From Clostridia bacterium (GTDB taxonomy: Bacteria; Bacillota_A; Clostridia; Oscillospirales; CAG-272), in NCBI GenBank assembly GCA_017445115.1, contig JAFSUU010000048.1:1-64000 (forward strand): a DNA stretch of 64,000 nucleotides, written 5' to 3'. Below are positions 8,371 through 17,152 of the stretch, piece by piece. Every line of letters begins with the position of its first letter. Within the stretch, counting starts at the first letter, position 1. The translations under genes were made by a program, and so were the position numbers. The notes under the pieces were generated by a model. That model did not search any database, was not told where the DNA came from, and saw only the letters and a program-made list of their open reading frames with translations.

Positions 8371-9060
8371 ATGACCATATGGCCCGTTGTGTTCTTGACT
8401 GTATTCATCGCGGAAATGGGCGACAAAACGCAGCTTCTGCTGGTGGCGATGGCCGGAAAATATAAGATCTCCCATATTTTGATCGGCACCTGGGCCGCGA
8501 CGATCGTGCTCAATCTGCTCGCCGTCGGCGTCGGCGCCGCCTTATCGCACTATCTCGATATGCGCATCATCAAAGCGGTCGCCGCCCTCGCATTTTTCTA
8601 TTTCGCCTTTGCCGCGTTGCAGGAAGACAAAGAGGAAACCGCCGCCCCCGAGAAAAAGCACGGCCGCATCGGCCCGATTTTTGCCATTTTCGGCTCCTTC
8701 TTTCTCGGCGAGCTCGGCGATAAAACGCAGCTCTCCGCCATCACGCTGGCCGCGACCTATGCGACCGACGGATGGATAAGCGCCGCATGGGTCTTTCTCG
8801 GTTGCACACTCGGCCTGATCCTCGCCGACCTGCTCGGCCTGATCGTCGGCGTCGTGCTCAAACGGCATCTGCCGGAAAAGATCCTGCATATTGTATCCTT
8901 CCTGATTTTTGCCGTCTTCGGCGTGACCACCGCCTTTGAAGCGTGCCAGCTCACCTTCGGCGCCTTCGGCTGGTCGCTGGCTGTCACGATCGGCGTCACC
9001 GTCTTGTTTGCCGCTTTGTGCGGCTTCATGATCTGGCGGCAAAAACGCCAAAAAAAGTAA
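8371..9060 (+). CDS. TMEM165/GDT1 (UPF0016) family cation exporter
   Basis: This 229-residue membrane protein has six predicted helices and both family signature motifs, EMGDKTQ near residue 11 and ELGDKTQLS near residue 115. This two-fold repeat defines GDT1/TMEM165 transporters, which move manganese or calcium against protons; bacterial members are mostly manganese exporters. The ATG at 8371 was chosen because AGGA lies 9 bases upstream; a GTG two codons earlier is too close to it. A charged loop (KEETAAPEKKHGR) separates the halves. The next gene starts 15 bases downstream, so the two are probably cotranscribed. Ion specificity is inferred from the family only. Confidence 0.87.
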   Translation: MTIWPVVFLTVFIAEMGDKTQLLLVAMAGKYKISHILIGTWAATIVLNLLAVGVGAALSHYLDMRIIKAVAALAFFYFAFAALQEDKEETAAPEKKHGRIGPIFAIFGSFFLGELGDKTQLSAITLAATYATDGWISAAWVFLGCTLGLILADLLGLIVGVVLKRHLPEKILHIVSFLIFAVFGVTTAFEACQLTFGAFGWSLAVTIGVTVLFAALCGFMIWRQKRQKK

Positions 9061-9075
9061 AGGACAAAACCGCTT

Positions 9076-9855
9076 ATGATCGACATCGGGATTTCCACCT
9101 CCAATTTTTATCCGCTGCCCCCCGAAGATGCACTCGCCCTGCTCGGCACGCTCGACGCCCGCACGGCGGAAATTTTTGTCAACACCCGCTCGGAGGCGTC
9201 TCCGGCGTTTGCCCATCTGCTCAAAGAACGGGCGGCGGCTGCGGGTGTCTCGATCCGCTCGCTCCATTCCTATACCTCCGCCTATGAAGGCAATCTGCTG
9301 TTTTCGCTGTATGAACGCCGCTTTGAGGACGGCCTGGAGGTATTCAAAGAGATGTATGAAGCGGCAGCGATCTGCGGCGCGTCGTTTGTTGTGCTGCACG
9401 GCGACAAGGAGACCGGCGTGCTGCCGCCCGAAGAACATGCCCGTCGATATGAAAAGCTTTTTGACCTCGGCCAAACCTTCGGCGTGACGCTCTTGCAGGA
9501 AAACGTCGTCAAATTCCGCGCCGCTTCGCCCGATTTCGTCCGGTCAATGCGCCACCTGCTCGGCGACAAAGCGCAGTTTGTGCTGGATCTCAAGCAATGT
9601 CGCCGCACCGGCGTACCCTTCAAAGAGATGCTCGACGCGATGGCGGGCGCTGTCCGGCATGTACACGTCAGCGACGGCAATGTGGCGCGCGACTGCATCC
9701 CGCCCGGCACCGGCGACGAAGATTTCGAGAACATCTTCACAAAGCTCAAAGACAGCGGCTTTGACGGCGTCGCAATCATCGAATTGTACCGCGCCGGTTT
9801 CAAGGAGCCGGACGAGCTGCGGCAAAGCGCCGCCTATCTGCGCTCCCTGCTTTAA
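9076..9855 (+). CDS. Sugar phosphate isomerase/epimerase (TIM barrel)
   Basis: This 259-residue protein of the xylose isomerase-like TIM-barrel family starts MIDIGISTSNFYPLPPEDAL. Metal ligands typical of the fold are visible: Glu in TLLQENVVKF, Asp in FVLDLKQCRRTG, His in VRHVHVSDGN and Glu in AIIELYRAG. An additional His in VLHGDKE fits the barrel core. Related enzymes isomerise or epimerise keto sugars, inositols or hydroxypyruvate, or act as endonuclease IV-like proteins; the substrate cannot be assigned. It follows the exporter gene by 15 bases and ends at a strong hairpin shared with the convergent AAA+ gene. Confidence 0.8.
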   Translation: MIDIGISTSNFYPLPPEDALALLGTLDARTAEIFVNTRSEASPAFAHLLKERAAAAGVSIRSLHSYTSAYEGNLLFSLYERRFEDGLEVFKEMYEAAAICGASFVVLHGDKETGVLPPEEHARRYEKLFDLGQTFGVTLLQENVVKFRAASPDFVRSMRHLLGDKAQFVLDLKQCRRTGVPFKEMLDAMAGAVRHVHVSDGNVARDCIPPGTGDEDFENIFTKLKDSGFDGVAIIELYRAGFKEPDELRQSAAYLRSLL

Positions 9856-9870
9856 CAAAGACAAAGAGAA

Positions 9871-9914
9871 AAGACGAGCACACCGAAAGCATTTCGGTGT
9901 GCTCGTCTTGTTTC
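9871..9914. terminator. Bidirectional terminator between convergent genes
   Basis: An 18-bp perfect stem (9871-9888 with 9892-9909) with a 3-base loop lies between the isomerase stop (+) and the AAA+ peptidase stop (-). T-rich tracts flank it on both strands. Confidence 0.88.
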
Positions 9915-9926
9915 TACTGTCCCGGA

Positions 9927-12900
9927 TTATGCTTGACTTTGGGTGGCATGCTCTTCAAAGATCTTCACGATCTCCTCACTGCCGAGATGATCCTTGTCAA
10001 GGAGCGCATCCACCAGCGCGTCGATCGCGGCTTTGTTTGCGTCGATGATTTGGGTCGCCGCCTGCAGTTCGGTATACAGGATCCGATTGACCGCTTCCCG
10101 GATCAAGGGCGCATTCGCGCTGCTTTGGCTCTCCTGCTGATCGATCACAGCGAGGCCGAATTCCGTGTCCATGCCATACCGGCAAAGGATGCCCTTCGCC
10201 ACGCGCGTCGCCGATGCCAGATCGGAGCTGGGCCCGGTCGACACACCGTCCTTCTCACCGTAATAGACCAGTTCGGCAGCGCGTCCGCCGAGTGACGTCT
10301 GGATCTGATGCAGAAGGTCGTCTTTGGTATACACCCCGCGGGTCTCCTCAGCCTGCATCATATAGCCGCCGTAATCGCCGCGAGACACAACCGTCACATA
10401 CGTCGGGGTCTTGCCATGATACCAATAAATAAACGCGTGACCGGCTTCGTGCCGCGCCGTACGCTTGAGCGATTCCTCACTGCTCTCCCGCGCTTCGCCG
10501 CTGTGGAAGGTCTCGAATGCTTCTTCCAGGCACTTGTCGGTGACCTTGTCTTCGCCTGTCCGCACCGTCGTACGCAGGGCCATCTCCAGCACCGATTTCA
10601 ATTCCGCAAGGCTCATGCCGGTCGAGCGCATCGCGATGTTTTGGATCATGGCTTCCGAAATGCCGAAGGTGGGCCTTGTTTGGACAAAATCCCGGATAAA
10701 GCCGATGCGATCCTCCTTCTCCGGAAGGTCGATGTAGATCCGTCTGTCAAAGCGGCGCATCAAGGCCGGATCAAGGCTTTTTTCGGTGCCGGGATTGACG
10801 TCGAAGTTGGTAGCCGCCAAGACGAATACCGGCTTTTTGGCGTCGTTTTTGAATCCGTCCATTTCCGCCAGGAACGCCGTCAGCGTCTCTTCGATACCGG
10901 CCGAATTCTCCCCGCCGCGGCGCTCTTTCGCGATGGCGTCGATCTCGTCGATAAACAAGATCGACGGCGCATATTTGCGTACCGTGCGAAACAGTTCATG
11001 CACCGCTTCCGGCCCTTCGCCGACATATTTTTTGAGGAATTGGTTTCCTTCCGCCGTGATGAACGTCACATCCGATGCGCAGGCCATCGCTTTAGCCAAC
11101 ATCGTTTTGCCGGTGCCGGGAGGGCCGTAAAGCAGTACACCTTTCGGCGCGTCGACGCCGGTTTTAACAAATTTGCGGGGATCTTTCAAATACTGCACAA
11201 AATACTGCAGTTCCGCTTTGGCGTCTTTGGCGCCGCGCACATCATCAAATTTCACATCCGGCTTGGAGACGCTGCTGAGGATATTTTCGGAATCCTTCGC
11301 ATCCACCGCCGTGGTCAGCCGGAAATCAAACAGCTTGATGACCGCGGTTTTCCCTTCGTCCCGCAGCAGCTGCGCCGTCTCAAAACGCAGCACCTTATTG
11401 GCTCGCGCCAGCGTGACAATGCTTCTTTGCTGATGCAGCTTTTCGTTGATCACCTTCATCACATCGGCAAAGCCGCTTTCATTGGCCGACAGCGGAAGAA
11501 TATCCCGCACGCCCTGCTGCAGAAACGACACCCGCTCCTCCGGATTCAGGTCATACGACGGCGTCTGCAGCAAATATACCGGCATACCGGCGTCATATTC
11601 CCGGATATACCGCAGGAAATCACGCGCCGTCGAATCGATGTCTTCGACGTTGAGATACGGCTCCGTTTGTTTCATGCCGAAGCCCACATCCACCAACACA
11701 AAATTGATCTCGTGATCATGCAGCAGCGTTTTGGCCTGCTCCACCGTCTGCGCGCAGAAGAACCGGGTATCGGGAGCCGCCGCCACGCAGGCCGCATGTA
11801 CGTCTTCCGCGGCAAAGGTCAGCACCTCATAGGTCTCTTTTTTGGCAAACAGCGAGGCGATCTCTTCGTTTTCGGTCGGCACATCCACTTCGATGGAAAT
11901 GCGCTCCAGCCCCTCAATGCTGGCGGCTACATTTTCGGAATGGATCAGCCGCAGCAATTCAAAGATCTCTTCATTGAAGAAGGTGCCGGCTCGGCCGCTG
12001 ACCGTTCGAGCGTCTGCCAGCGCTCCTTCCGAAAACAGAAGCGTCGGATAGATCTGTTCGTCGAGCTGTATATCGATGCCCAGCTTCTTCTTGGTGTCCG
12101 CCGCACGGGTCTCGATGGCCTTTTTGGCGATGGCGCAAAGGTTATGCGCCGTGATGTGGTTGAACATCACCACGTTGCCTTTGGCAAACCGCGAACAGAT
12201 CGCCGCCGGGAAATAGGGCACGTTGGTTTCCGGATCGACATCCTGCTCCAACGCCCGGAGAATCACTTTTTTGGTCACACCGGCGAACGTGAGGTCATCC
12301 GACTCCTCATACAGCTGCTTGCCGGCGTTGGTCGTCATGATGATGATCGCATCGGCAAAGGATACTTCTTTATCCGTATAATTGTCGCGCAGGAATCCGG
12401 AATCCAGCATTTGAAGGAACAGATGGATCACATGGATGTGCGCCTTTTCGATCTCGTCAAAAAGCAAAATGCATTTCGGATGCGCCTGCACAAATGAGGT
12501 CACATTGCCCTCTTTGCCGTCTTTATAGACCTTATCCGATCCACAGAATTCGATGTTGGCTTCCTTGTCGGAATATTCGCTCATATCAAAGCGATGGATG
12601 CATGTGCCCATGCCCATTACTTCCGCAAACGATTCCGCCAAAAACGTCTTGCCCACACCGGGAGGGCCGGCAAACAGGAAGATGGCTTTCGGCCCTTTGC
12701 GCTTTTCGGCGGTCATGGCCATCACTTCCGCCTCAAAATAGCCGGACGCCACCGTGTTGATCGCATTTTCCTGCCCATACACGATCTGCGACAGCTTTTC
12801 CTGCATAACCTTGACCTTTTCGGTGAGCGCCGCCAGCTGTTCTTTCGGCGTTCCGTCCGGGAGCGTCTGCTCCACAACAGGCTCCGGCTGCCCGCTCGGC

Positions 12901-13364
12901 TCCCCTTGGTGAACGAAGGCGCGAAGGGCGGCAAGACGCTTCTGCGTTTCCGTGCCCGCCGTATTCATCTGCGCTTTGATAAAATCGGTCGGAGCATTCA
13001 AAATGCACGTCAACAGCGTCTCCGGCAGTGCTCCGCTTCCTCCCTCGGCCGCTTGCTCTTTTGCTTTCCGATAGCGCTGCATCTTATACTCTTTTTCGTC
13101 ATTGCCAAGAGTCGCGCTGGACGCTACATATGTGGAAAACGAATCCCGTATCGTGCTGAACGCTGCATTCTCGACCGGGAAATATTTAGAAAGCACTCCG
13201 CGCAGCCCGTCTTTTTCCTCGTTGGTGATCTCAATGCCGGATTGTCCGCTGACGGTATCGATGACCGCCATAACGAAGCTCTCCGGCGTGACCAAACCGG
13301 CGCCTACTGCCGTCGCATATATCTCCAGTCTGTCAAGCAGAACGTTGGAACCTGTGTCCCCCAT
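9927..13364 (-). CDS. Dual AAA+ protein: ClpA-like ATPase, receiver-like middle, FtsH-like ATPase and M41 peptidase
   Basis: This 1,145-residue soluble-looking protein combines parts rarely seen together. An N-terminal helical region (1 to about 190) is followed by a ClpA/ClpB-type AAA+ module with Walker A GPPGVGKT (233-240) and Walker B CILLFDEIEKAH. Residues about 525-660 resemble a response-regulator receiver (FVLVDVGFGM, MPVYLLQTPSYD). An FtsH-type AAA+ module follows with GPPGTGKT (about 743-750), ILFIDEIDAIAKERRG and a second-region-of-homology sequence MRRFDRRIYIDLPEKEDR. An M41 zinc protease closes it, with HEAGH near 970 and the third ligand Asp in SSDLASATR. FtsH's membrane helices are absent. 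The start was set at 13364 behind AAAGGAGAGG; codons further upstream lie inside the 5' leader. It is monocistronic. A role as regulated cytosolic ATP-dependent protease is inferred; substrates are unknown. Confidence 0.85.
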   Translation of the reverse strand: MGDTGSNVLLDRLEIYATAVGAGLVTPESFVMAVIDTVSGQSGIEITNEEKDGLRGVLSKYFPVENAAFSTIRDSFSTYVASSATLGNDEKEYKMQRYRKAKEQAAEGGSGALPETLLTCILNAPTDFIKAQMNTAGTETQKRLAALRAFVHQGEPSGQPEPVVEQTLPDGTPKEQLAALTEKVKVMQEKLSQIVYGQENAINTVASGYFEAEVMAMTAEKRKGPKAIFLFAGPPGVGKTFLAESFAEVMGMGTCIHRFDMSEYSDKEANIEFCGSDKVYKDGKEGNVTSFVQAHPKCILLFDEIEKAHIHVIHLFLQMLDSGFLRDNYTDKEVSFADAIIIMTTNAGKQLYEESDDLTFAGVTKKVILRALEQDVDPETNVPYFPAAICSRFAKGNVVMFNHITAHNLCAIAKKAIETRAADTKKKLGIDIQLDEQIYPTLLFSEGALADARTVSGRAGTFFNEEIFELLRLIHSENVAASIEGLERISIEVDVPTENEEIASLFAKKETYEVLTFAAEDVHAACVAAAPDTRFFCAQTVEQAKTLLHDHEINFVLVDVGFGMKQTEPYLNVEDIDSTARDFLRYIREYDAGMPVYLLQTPSYDLNPEERVSFLQQGVRDILPLSANESGFADVMKVINEKLHQQRSIVTLARANKVLRFETAQLLRDEGKTAVIKLFDFRLTTAVDAKDSENILSSVSKPDVKFDDVRGAKDAKAELQYFVQYLKDPRKFVKTGVDAPKGVLLYGPPGTGKTMLAKAMACASDVTFITAEGNQFLKKYVGEGPEAVHELFRTVRKYAPSILFIDEIDAIAKERRGGENSAGIEETLTAFLAEMDGFKNDAKKPVFVLAATNFDVNPGTEKSLDPALMRRFDRRIYIDLPEKEDRIGFIRDFVQTRPTFGISEAMIQNIAMRSTGMSLAELKSVLEMALRTTVRTGEDKVTDKCLEEAFETFHSGEARESSEESLKRTARHEAGHAFIYWYHGKTPTYVTVVSRGDYGGYMMQAEETRGVYTKDDLLHQIQTSLGGRAAELVYYGEKDGVSTGPSSDLASATRVAKGILCRYGMDTEFGLAVIDQQESQSSANAPLIREAVNRILYTELQAATQIIDANKAAIDALVDALLDKDHLGSEEIVKIFEEHATQSQA

Positions 13365-13392
13365 CGTGATCCTCTCCTTTTTGTTGTTTGTG

Positions 13393-13458
13393 CGGAACCC
13401 GTAACAAAGCGTTCCGCCCATATAAAAAAGTATATCGTATCGTCCCCCTCTCTGTCAA
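13393..13458 (-). promoter_or_regulatory. Promoter and 5' leader hairpin of the dual AAA+ gene
   Basis: On the minus strand TTGACA (13453-13458), 18 bases, TATACT (13429-13434). The leader contains a 7-bp hairpin GCGGAAC/GTTCCGC (13393-13399 with 13412-13418). Confidence 0.72.
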
Positions 13459-13520
13459 GGCAAAATGCACGCTTTTTCGACTGCAATCGTCCTGCTTCTT
13501 TGTCGTCCCCGCCCACCAAA

Positions 13521-13557
13521 AAACAGAGCCCCATCTTCGGAAGATGGGGCTCTGTTT
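13521..13557 (-). terminator. Terminator of the TetR-led operon
   Basis: A 17-bp perfect stem (13521-13537 with 13541-13557) with a 3-base loop and T tract overlaps the stop codon of the acetyltransferase gene, the last gene of the minus-strand operon. Confidence 0.88.
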
Positions 13558-14103
13558 TTACAGTTCCAGCCGCATATATAGAAGTTCCTGATACCCGGTC
13601 AGGCGGGAGCAAAAGCCGCACGGATTGCGGCCGTATTCGACAAATCCCATCTGCCGGTAAAGCGCGATCGCGCCCGCGTTGTCCGCGACCACCTCCAGTT
13701 CCATTTGGGCGTACCCGGCTTTGCGGGCGCATTCGATGCAGGCTTCGGTCAGCGCCTTGCCAATCCCCCGCCGCCAATAGGCTTTGGCAACGCTGATGCC
13801 AAACTCGCAGCGATGCCGGACTTTATAGCGGGGAGAGACCGGGTGGATCCCGGCCGTGCCGACGATCACGCCGTCGATCTCGGCCAGGATCTCGGCTGCG
13901 CCCTCGGAATCGGCTTGCTTTTGCAAAAAGTCGCTCTCATCCTCGGCGGTCATCGCGCATTCGTCGGGATAGGAACAAAGAAAATCCGTCTCCTCGTGAG
14001 TGCGGATAAAAATGTCCAGCACCGCCTGCCCGTCTTCTGCCGCGGCGCTCCGCAACACACAATCGGCGCCGTCTTTCAGCCGCACGGTTTGTTGATATTC
14101 CAT
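13558..14103 (-). CDS. GNAT family N-acetyltransferase
   Basis: This 181-residue protein has the acetyl-CoA binding motif A RRGIGKAL in the context YWRRGIGKALTEACIECARK, followed by the typical LEVVADNAGAIALYRQMGF strand-helix. It transfers acetyl groups to an amine that cannot be named from sequence. The ATG at 14103 follows a GAGAGGA site. It is the seventh and last gene of the TetR-led operon, 15 bases after the methyltransferase. The terminator stem begins at its stop codon. Confidence 0.87.
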   Translation of the reverse strand: MEYQQTVRLKDGADCVLRSAAAEDGQAVLDIFIRTHEETDFLCSYPDECAMTAEDESDFLQKQADSEGAAEILAEIDGVIVGTAGIHPVSPRYKVRHRCEFGISVAKAYWRRGIGKALTEACIECARKAGYAQMELEVVADNAGAIALYRQMGFVEYGRNPCGFCSRLTGYQELLYMRLEL

Positions 14104-14118
14104 ATTTGTCCTCTCTTT

Positions 14119-14844
14119 TCAGCCGCGCGCCGTTTTGCGCAGCACGATCTTGATGAAATTCAAATAGCGCCCGCCGCCCGCTTCCATCGCTTTGCGGTCG
14201 CCGACGGCATATTCATTCTCCTGCTTCAGCCAATCCGCCCACACTTCGTCGTTCGACTGCATTTCGGACACCTCGATCACCTCGGCGTCCTTCGCCGTGC
14301 TGACCATTGCCATCCAATAGGCGACGTCGTGCATATAGGCGAGTTGCTCCGGCGTCCACGAGAGCAGCAGCTCAGGTGGCAGATGCTCGTGGCAGTCCCG
14401 CTTCATGCCGGGGATCGCGATATAAATATACCCGCCGTCCTTCACAAACGGCAGCAGCTTCTCGTCGAGATAGGCGGGATCCCGCCCGAAATAATTATAC
14501 GAATCGACCGAGACGACCGCGCCAAAAAAGCCCCGCTGGAATGGCAGATCCTCCGCGTCCGCTTTGACCGGCGTGATCTCCCGCTCGGTCAGCCCCATCG
14601 CCTCAAAAAAGCGGCGGTTCTCCTCGGGGTCGCTCCACAAATCGGCGGCATATACCCGAAAGCCGTATTCTTTCGCGAGAAACACGCTGGTCAACCCCTG
14701 CCCGCTGCCGAGATCACAAACGACCGCGCCGGTGGGGATCTTGTGATCGGTCAGCAATTCTTCTTCGAGCTTTATGGGGTTTGGCCCCATAATTTTCGCC
14801 ATCAGTTCCGGCGTATCGTATCGTTCACTTTTTGGGTACTGCAT
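14119..14844 (-). CDS. Class I SAM-dependent methyltransferase
   Basis: This 241-residue protein has SAM-binding motif I VVCDLGSGQGLTS and the acidic motif DLWSDPEENRRF; the middle (VKADAEDLPFQRGFFGAVVSVDSYNYFG) fits motifs II and III of small-molecule methyltransferases. The start at 14844 (MQYPKSERYD) is 6 bases after AAGGAG and only 10 bases after the yjdF stop; a longer start would lie inside yjdF. The substrate is unknown. The neighbourhood (flavin reductase, YjdF, acetyltransferase, TetR) suggests modification of a toxic small molecule, which is inference. Confidence 0.83.
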   Translation of the reverse strand: MQYPKSERYDTPELMAKIMGPNPIKLEEELLTDHKIPTGAVVCDLGSGQGLTSVFLAKEYGFRVYAADLWSDPEENRRFFEAMGLTEREITPVKADAEDLPFQRGFFGAVVSVDSYNYFGRDPAYLDEKLLPFVKDGGYIYIAIPGMKRDCHEHLPPELLLSWTPEQLAYMHDVAYWMAMVSTAKDAEVIEVSEMQSNDEVWADWLKQENEYAVGDRKAMEAGGGRYLNFIKIVLRKTARG

Positions 14845-14854
14845 ACCAGTCTCC

Positions 14855-15262
14855 TTAATGTCCTTTATGTTTTTCTTTTTTCTTTTCCTGTTTGATCGCA
14901 AACTGCCGCTCTTTTTCGGCCTCTTTTCGCTCCCGACTGACGGCGCGGCGCGCGTCCTTTTGCTCCTCCCGCTGGCGCTGCAGCGCCTGCTGGGATTTGG
15001 TGCCGACGCCGGTTATGTCCATACACCGGTGCGCCGCGCGCTGCCGCCGTTTCGGGTTGTCCGCCTTGCGGGTCTGCTCCGCCTTGATCGGGCGGCTGAA
15101 AGTCAATTTGCCATAGTGCGACAGCAAAAACGCGTAGAGCTGTGCGTCGGTCGGCTCGGCGCCGAAGGTCACCTTACATACCGACAGCATCTCATCCTCC
15201 TGCCGCTCCCATACCCCCACCCAAAACGGGTCTTCAAAAAAGACGGTCAACCGGCTTTCCAT
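14855..15262 (-). CDS. yjdF: YjdF family protein (DUF2992)
   Basis: This 135-residue protein starts MESRLTVFFEDPFWVGVWER, the hallmark of the YjdF/DUF2992 family, and ends in a long Lys/Arg/Glu-rich coiled stretch. In Bacillus subtilis and relatives yjdF is controlled by the yjdF riboswitch, which senses azaaromatic compounds; the protein's biochemical role is unknown. Here the gene sits inside an operon led by a TetR repressor, 4 bases after a flavin reductase gene, and I see no room for a riboswitch upstream. The neighbouring reductase agrees with the known association of yjdF with NADPH-dependent flavin enzymes. Confidence 0.85.
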   Translation of the reverse strand: MESRLTVFFEDPFWVGVWERQEDEMLSVCKVTFGAEPTDAQLYAFLLSHYGKLTFSRPIKAEQTRKADNPKRRQRAAHRCMDITGVGTKSQQALQRQREEQKDARRAVSRERKEAEKERQFAIKQEKKKEKHKGH

Positions 15263-15266
15263 CGGG

Positions 15267-15950
15267 TCATACCTCGCCGTTGACGATCGCGGCGTACGTT
15301 TCCTCCGGGATCATAGGCGATCCGATCTCCCAAAGAAGCGTGTCGTCGATCGCCCCCGTTTTGGCATATTGCCGCCCCGCCTGTTTGACCAGTTTGAGGC
15401 GCGGCACGGTGACCACCGCCGCTTCGGGCACATTGAACATCGGGCTTTCCGGCACGGTGAGGATGGTGTGATCGCACGGGAACATCAGGCGAAACTGCGC
15501 CACCGCCGGTTCAAAATTCTGCCGGCTGTTCGGGAACCCGCAGCCGCAGATCATCAAGTAGCGCAGATGCGCATAATCCGCCTGCCCGACATGTTCATAC
15601 CGATCGCCCACCTTTTTCATCGCCATCGAGGAGAGCGGCATGGTGCGGTCGATCAGCGCTTTCAAGTGCGCCGGCATGCCGTAGCTATAGAGCGGGAAGT
15701 TGAACAGTAAGAGATCGCTTTGCAGGATCTGCTCCAGGATCTCCCGCATATCGTCATCGTGGATGCAGGTGCCGCCGTTTTGCTTGCAGGCAAAACAGCC
15801 GGTGCAGTATGCAATATGCCGGTCGATCACATGGATCGTCTGCACCTCCTGCGGCGCTATCTCGTTCATCCCTTCGAGAAACGCGCGGGTGATGTGCATC
15901 GTGTCGCTTTTGTCCCGCTTGGGACTGCCGTTGAATAGTAAAATTTTCAT
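15267..15950 (-). CDS. NAD(P)H-dependent flavin oxidoreductase, Cys-rich type
   Basis: This 227-residue flavodoxin-like protein begins MKILLFNGSPKRDKSDTMH, the FMN phosphate loop. A cysteine cluster, CTGCFACKQNGGTC (about residues 52-65), resembles that of iron-sulfur flavoproteins, so it may carry an iron-sulfur cluster; this is inference. It probably reduces quinones, azo or nitro compounds, or other electrophiles. The start overlaps the stop of the upstream membrane-protein gene by 4 bases (ATGA type), so translation is coupled. Fourth gene of the TetR-led operon. Confidence 0.83.
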   Translation of the reverse strand: MKILLFNGSPKRDKSDTMHITRAFLEGMNEIAPQEVQTIHVIDRHIAYCTGCFACKQNGGTCIHDDDMREILEQILQSDLLLFNFPLYSYGMPAHLKALIDRTMPLSSMAMKKVGDRYEHVGQADYAHLRYLMICGCGFPNSRQNFEPAVAQFRLMFPCDHTILTVPESPMFNVPEAAVVTVPRLKLVKQAGRQYAKTGAIDDTLLWEIGSPMIPEETYAAIVNGEV

Positions 15951-16513
15951 TGCTCGTCCTCGTTTCCCGCGTCGGCTTTTTCCGCGATCTCGGCGCCGTA
16001 GGTGAACACAACCGACAGCACCAGATACGCCAACCCGGTCACAAAACTCGTGCCGAGCTCAACCGATCCCATATCCTGCAGTGAGCCGTACGCCGCCGTC
16101 ACGATCCCGGTGATCACCGCAATCATCAGCTGACTGCCCGCCGTGACCGCCACCGTCACGATGCCGAGCGTGCGCAGCTGCTTCGCGCCGGAGAAGGTGA
16201 ACGGCGTGCCGTCCAGGAGCTCTTGTTTGAAGTAGTTTTTCGCCATATAGGTCGTGACGATCTGTCCGAGGCAGGCGATCGCGCCGCCGCAGAGGGCTAC
16301 ATACATCGCCGGGACGCTGACGTCCGCTTGGCTTTCGATCAGCGAGTGCAGCGTGACGCCGTCGATCTGCAGCGCCTCATTGCCGATCACCAGCGCGAGC
16401 AGACCGATCAGGCATCCGGCCGCGCCGATGATGCAGCACACAAACGCAATGGTGCTGAGGATCTTGCCGATTTTTGCCAGTACTTGAATGATTTTTAACG
16501 ATTTGGATTGCAT
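15947..16513 (-). CDS. Four-helix integral membrane protein
   Basis: This 188-residue protein has four hydrophobic segments (about residues 17-43, 68-88, 112-135 and 152-173) and an acidic C-terminus. The arrangement, with KNYFKQELLDGTPFTF between helices 2 and 3, resembles the DUF2975 family of small membrane proteins; I am not certain of that assignment. No transport motif is visible. GGAGG lies just before the start. Third gene of the TetR-led operon, 30 bases after the hydrolase and overlapping the reductase gene. It could be involved in export of, or protection from, the inducing compound, but nothing in the sequence proves this. Confidence 0.6.
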   Translation of the reverse strand: MQSKSLKIIQVLAKIGKILSTIAFVCCIIGAAGCLIGLLALVIGNEALQIDGVTLHSLIESQADVSVPAMYVALCGGAIACLGQIVTTYMAKNYFKQELLDGTPFTFSGAKQLRTLGIVTVAVTAGSQLMIAVITGIVTAAYGSLQDMGSVELGTSFVTGLAYLVLSVVFTYGAEIAEKADAGNEDEQ

Positions 16514-16543
16514 GATAGTTGCCTCCTGATTGGTAAGAATGAT

Positions 16544-17140
16544 TTATAGATGCTGTTTCACCCAACTGTCCAAAACTTGCATCTGCTCCTCGGTGTGGAA
16601 CCAGTGCTCGCCGTCCTCCATCACCGTGAGCGTCGCGCCGTGAGCCTTCGCAAATGCCTCGATCGTCTCCCGCGGCGTCAGCGTGTCGCGCTCGCCATAC
16701 AGAATATGCGTCGGTACGCGCCAGTCGATCGGATGAGTGCGCACATAGTCAAGATACTCCCACGAGAGTTCCTGCCCTGACGGCGTGACGATCACCCCGC
16801 GCTCTTTCAATGCCGCTTCGGTCACGCTCGCCTCCTGCATCATGCGGCCGATCGGCCGCTCCATATCCACCACCGGCGAGATGAAATAGGCCTTGTCGAC
16901 CAGCCCCTTCAATCCCGCGTGCATGCTGAAAAATGCGCCGATGCTGTTGGCGATCACTATGACCGTCTCAAAGCGGGCTTTCACGTTGGCGATCGCGTCA
17001 TGGATGGCCGCTCCGACGTCCCACGGCGTATCCCCGCCGTAGGGCAGGCCGAACACTTCACAGTCCGGAAAGAGCGGCCGGTAGTGCTCGCTTTCCGCGG
17101 TGCTGCCGCCCCTGCCATGGATGTATACGACGGCGGTCAT
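16544..17140 (-). CDS. Alpha/beta hydrolase
   Basis: This 198-residue protein begins MTAVVYIHGRGGS, with HGRGG as oxyanion-hole motif. The nucleophile elbow is ANSIGAF (Ser near residue 67). Asp in LYGERDTLTPRET and His in EDGEHWFHTEEQ complete a plausible Ser-Asp-His triad, so it should be an active esterase, thioesterase or lipase-like hydrolase. The sequence resembles small RBBP9/YdeN-type hydrolases. It follows the TetR gene by 12 bases and is the first enzyme of the operon. Substrate unknown. Confidence 0.83.
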   Translation of the reverse strand: MTAVVYIHGRGGSTAESEHYRPLFPDCEVFGLPYGGDTPWDVGAAIHDAIANVKARFETVIVIANSIGAFFSMHAGLKGLVDKAYFISPVVDMERPIGRMMQEASVTEAALKERGVIVTPSGQELSWEYLDYVRTHPIDWRVPTHILYGERDTLTPRETIEAFAKAHGATLTVMEDGEHWFHTEEQMQVLDSWVKQHL

Positions 17141-17152
17141 GCCTTCGCCTCC

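Noticed and set aside
10308..12497. A 729-codon plus-strand frame
   Set aside because: It lies wholly opposite the dual AAA+ gene, which has complete catalytic motifs; the translation shows no domain.
12594..14895. Two plus-strand frames of about 400 codons
   Set aside because: They run through promoters, a terminator hairpin and antisense of the AAA+, acetyltransferase and methyltransferase genes.
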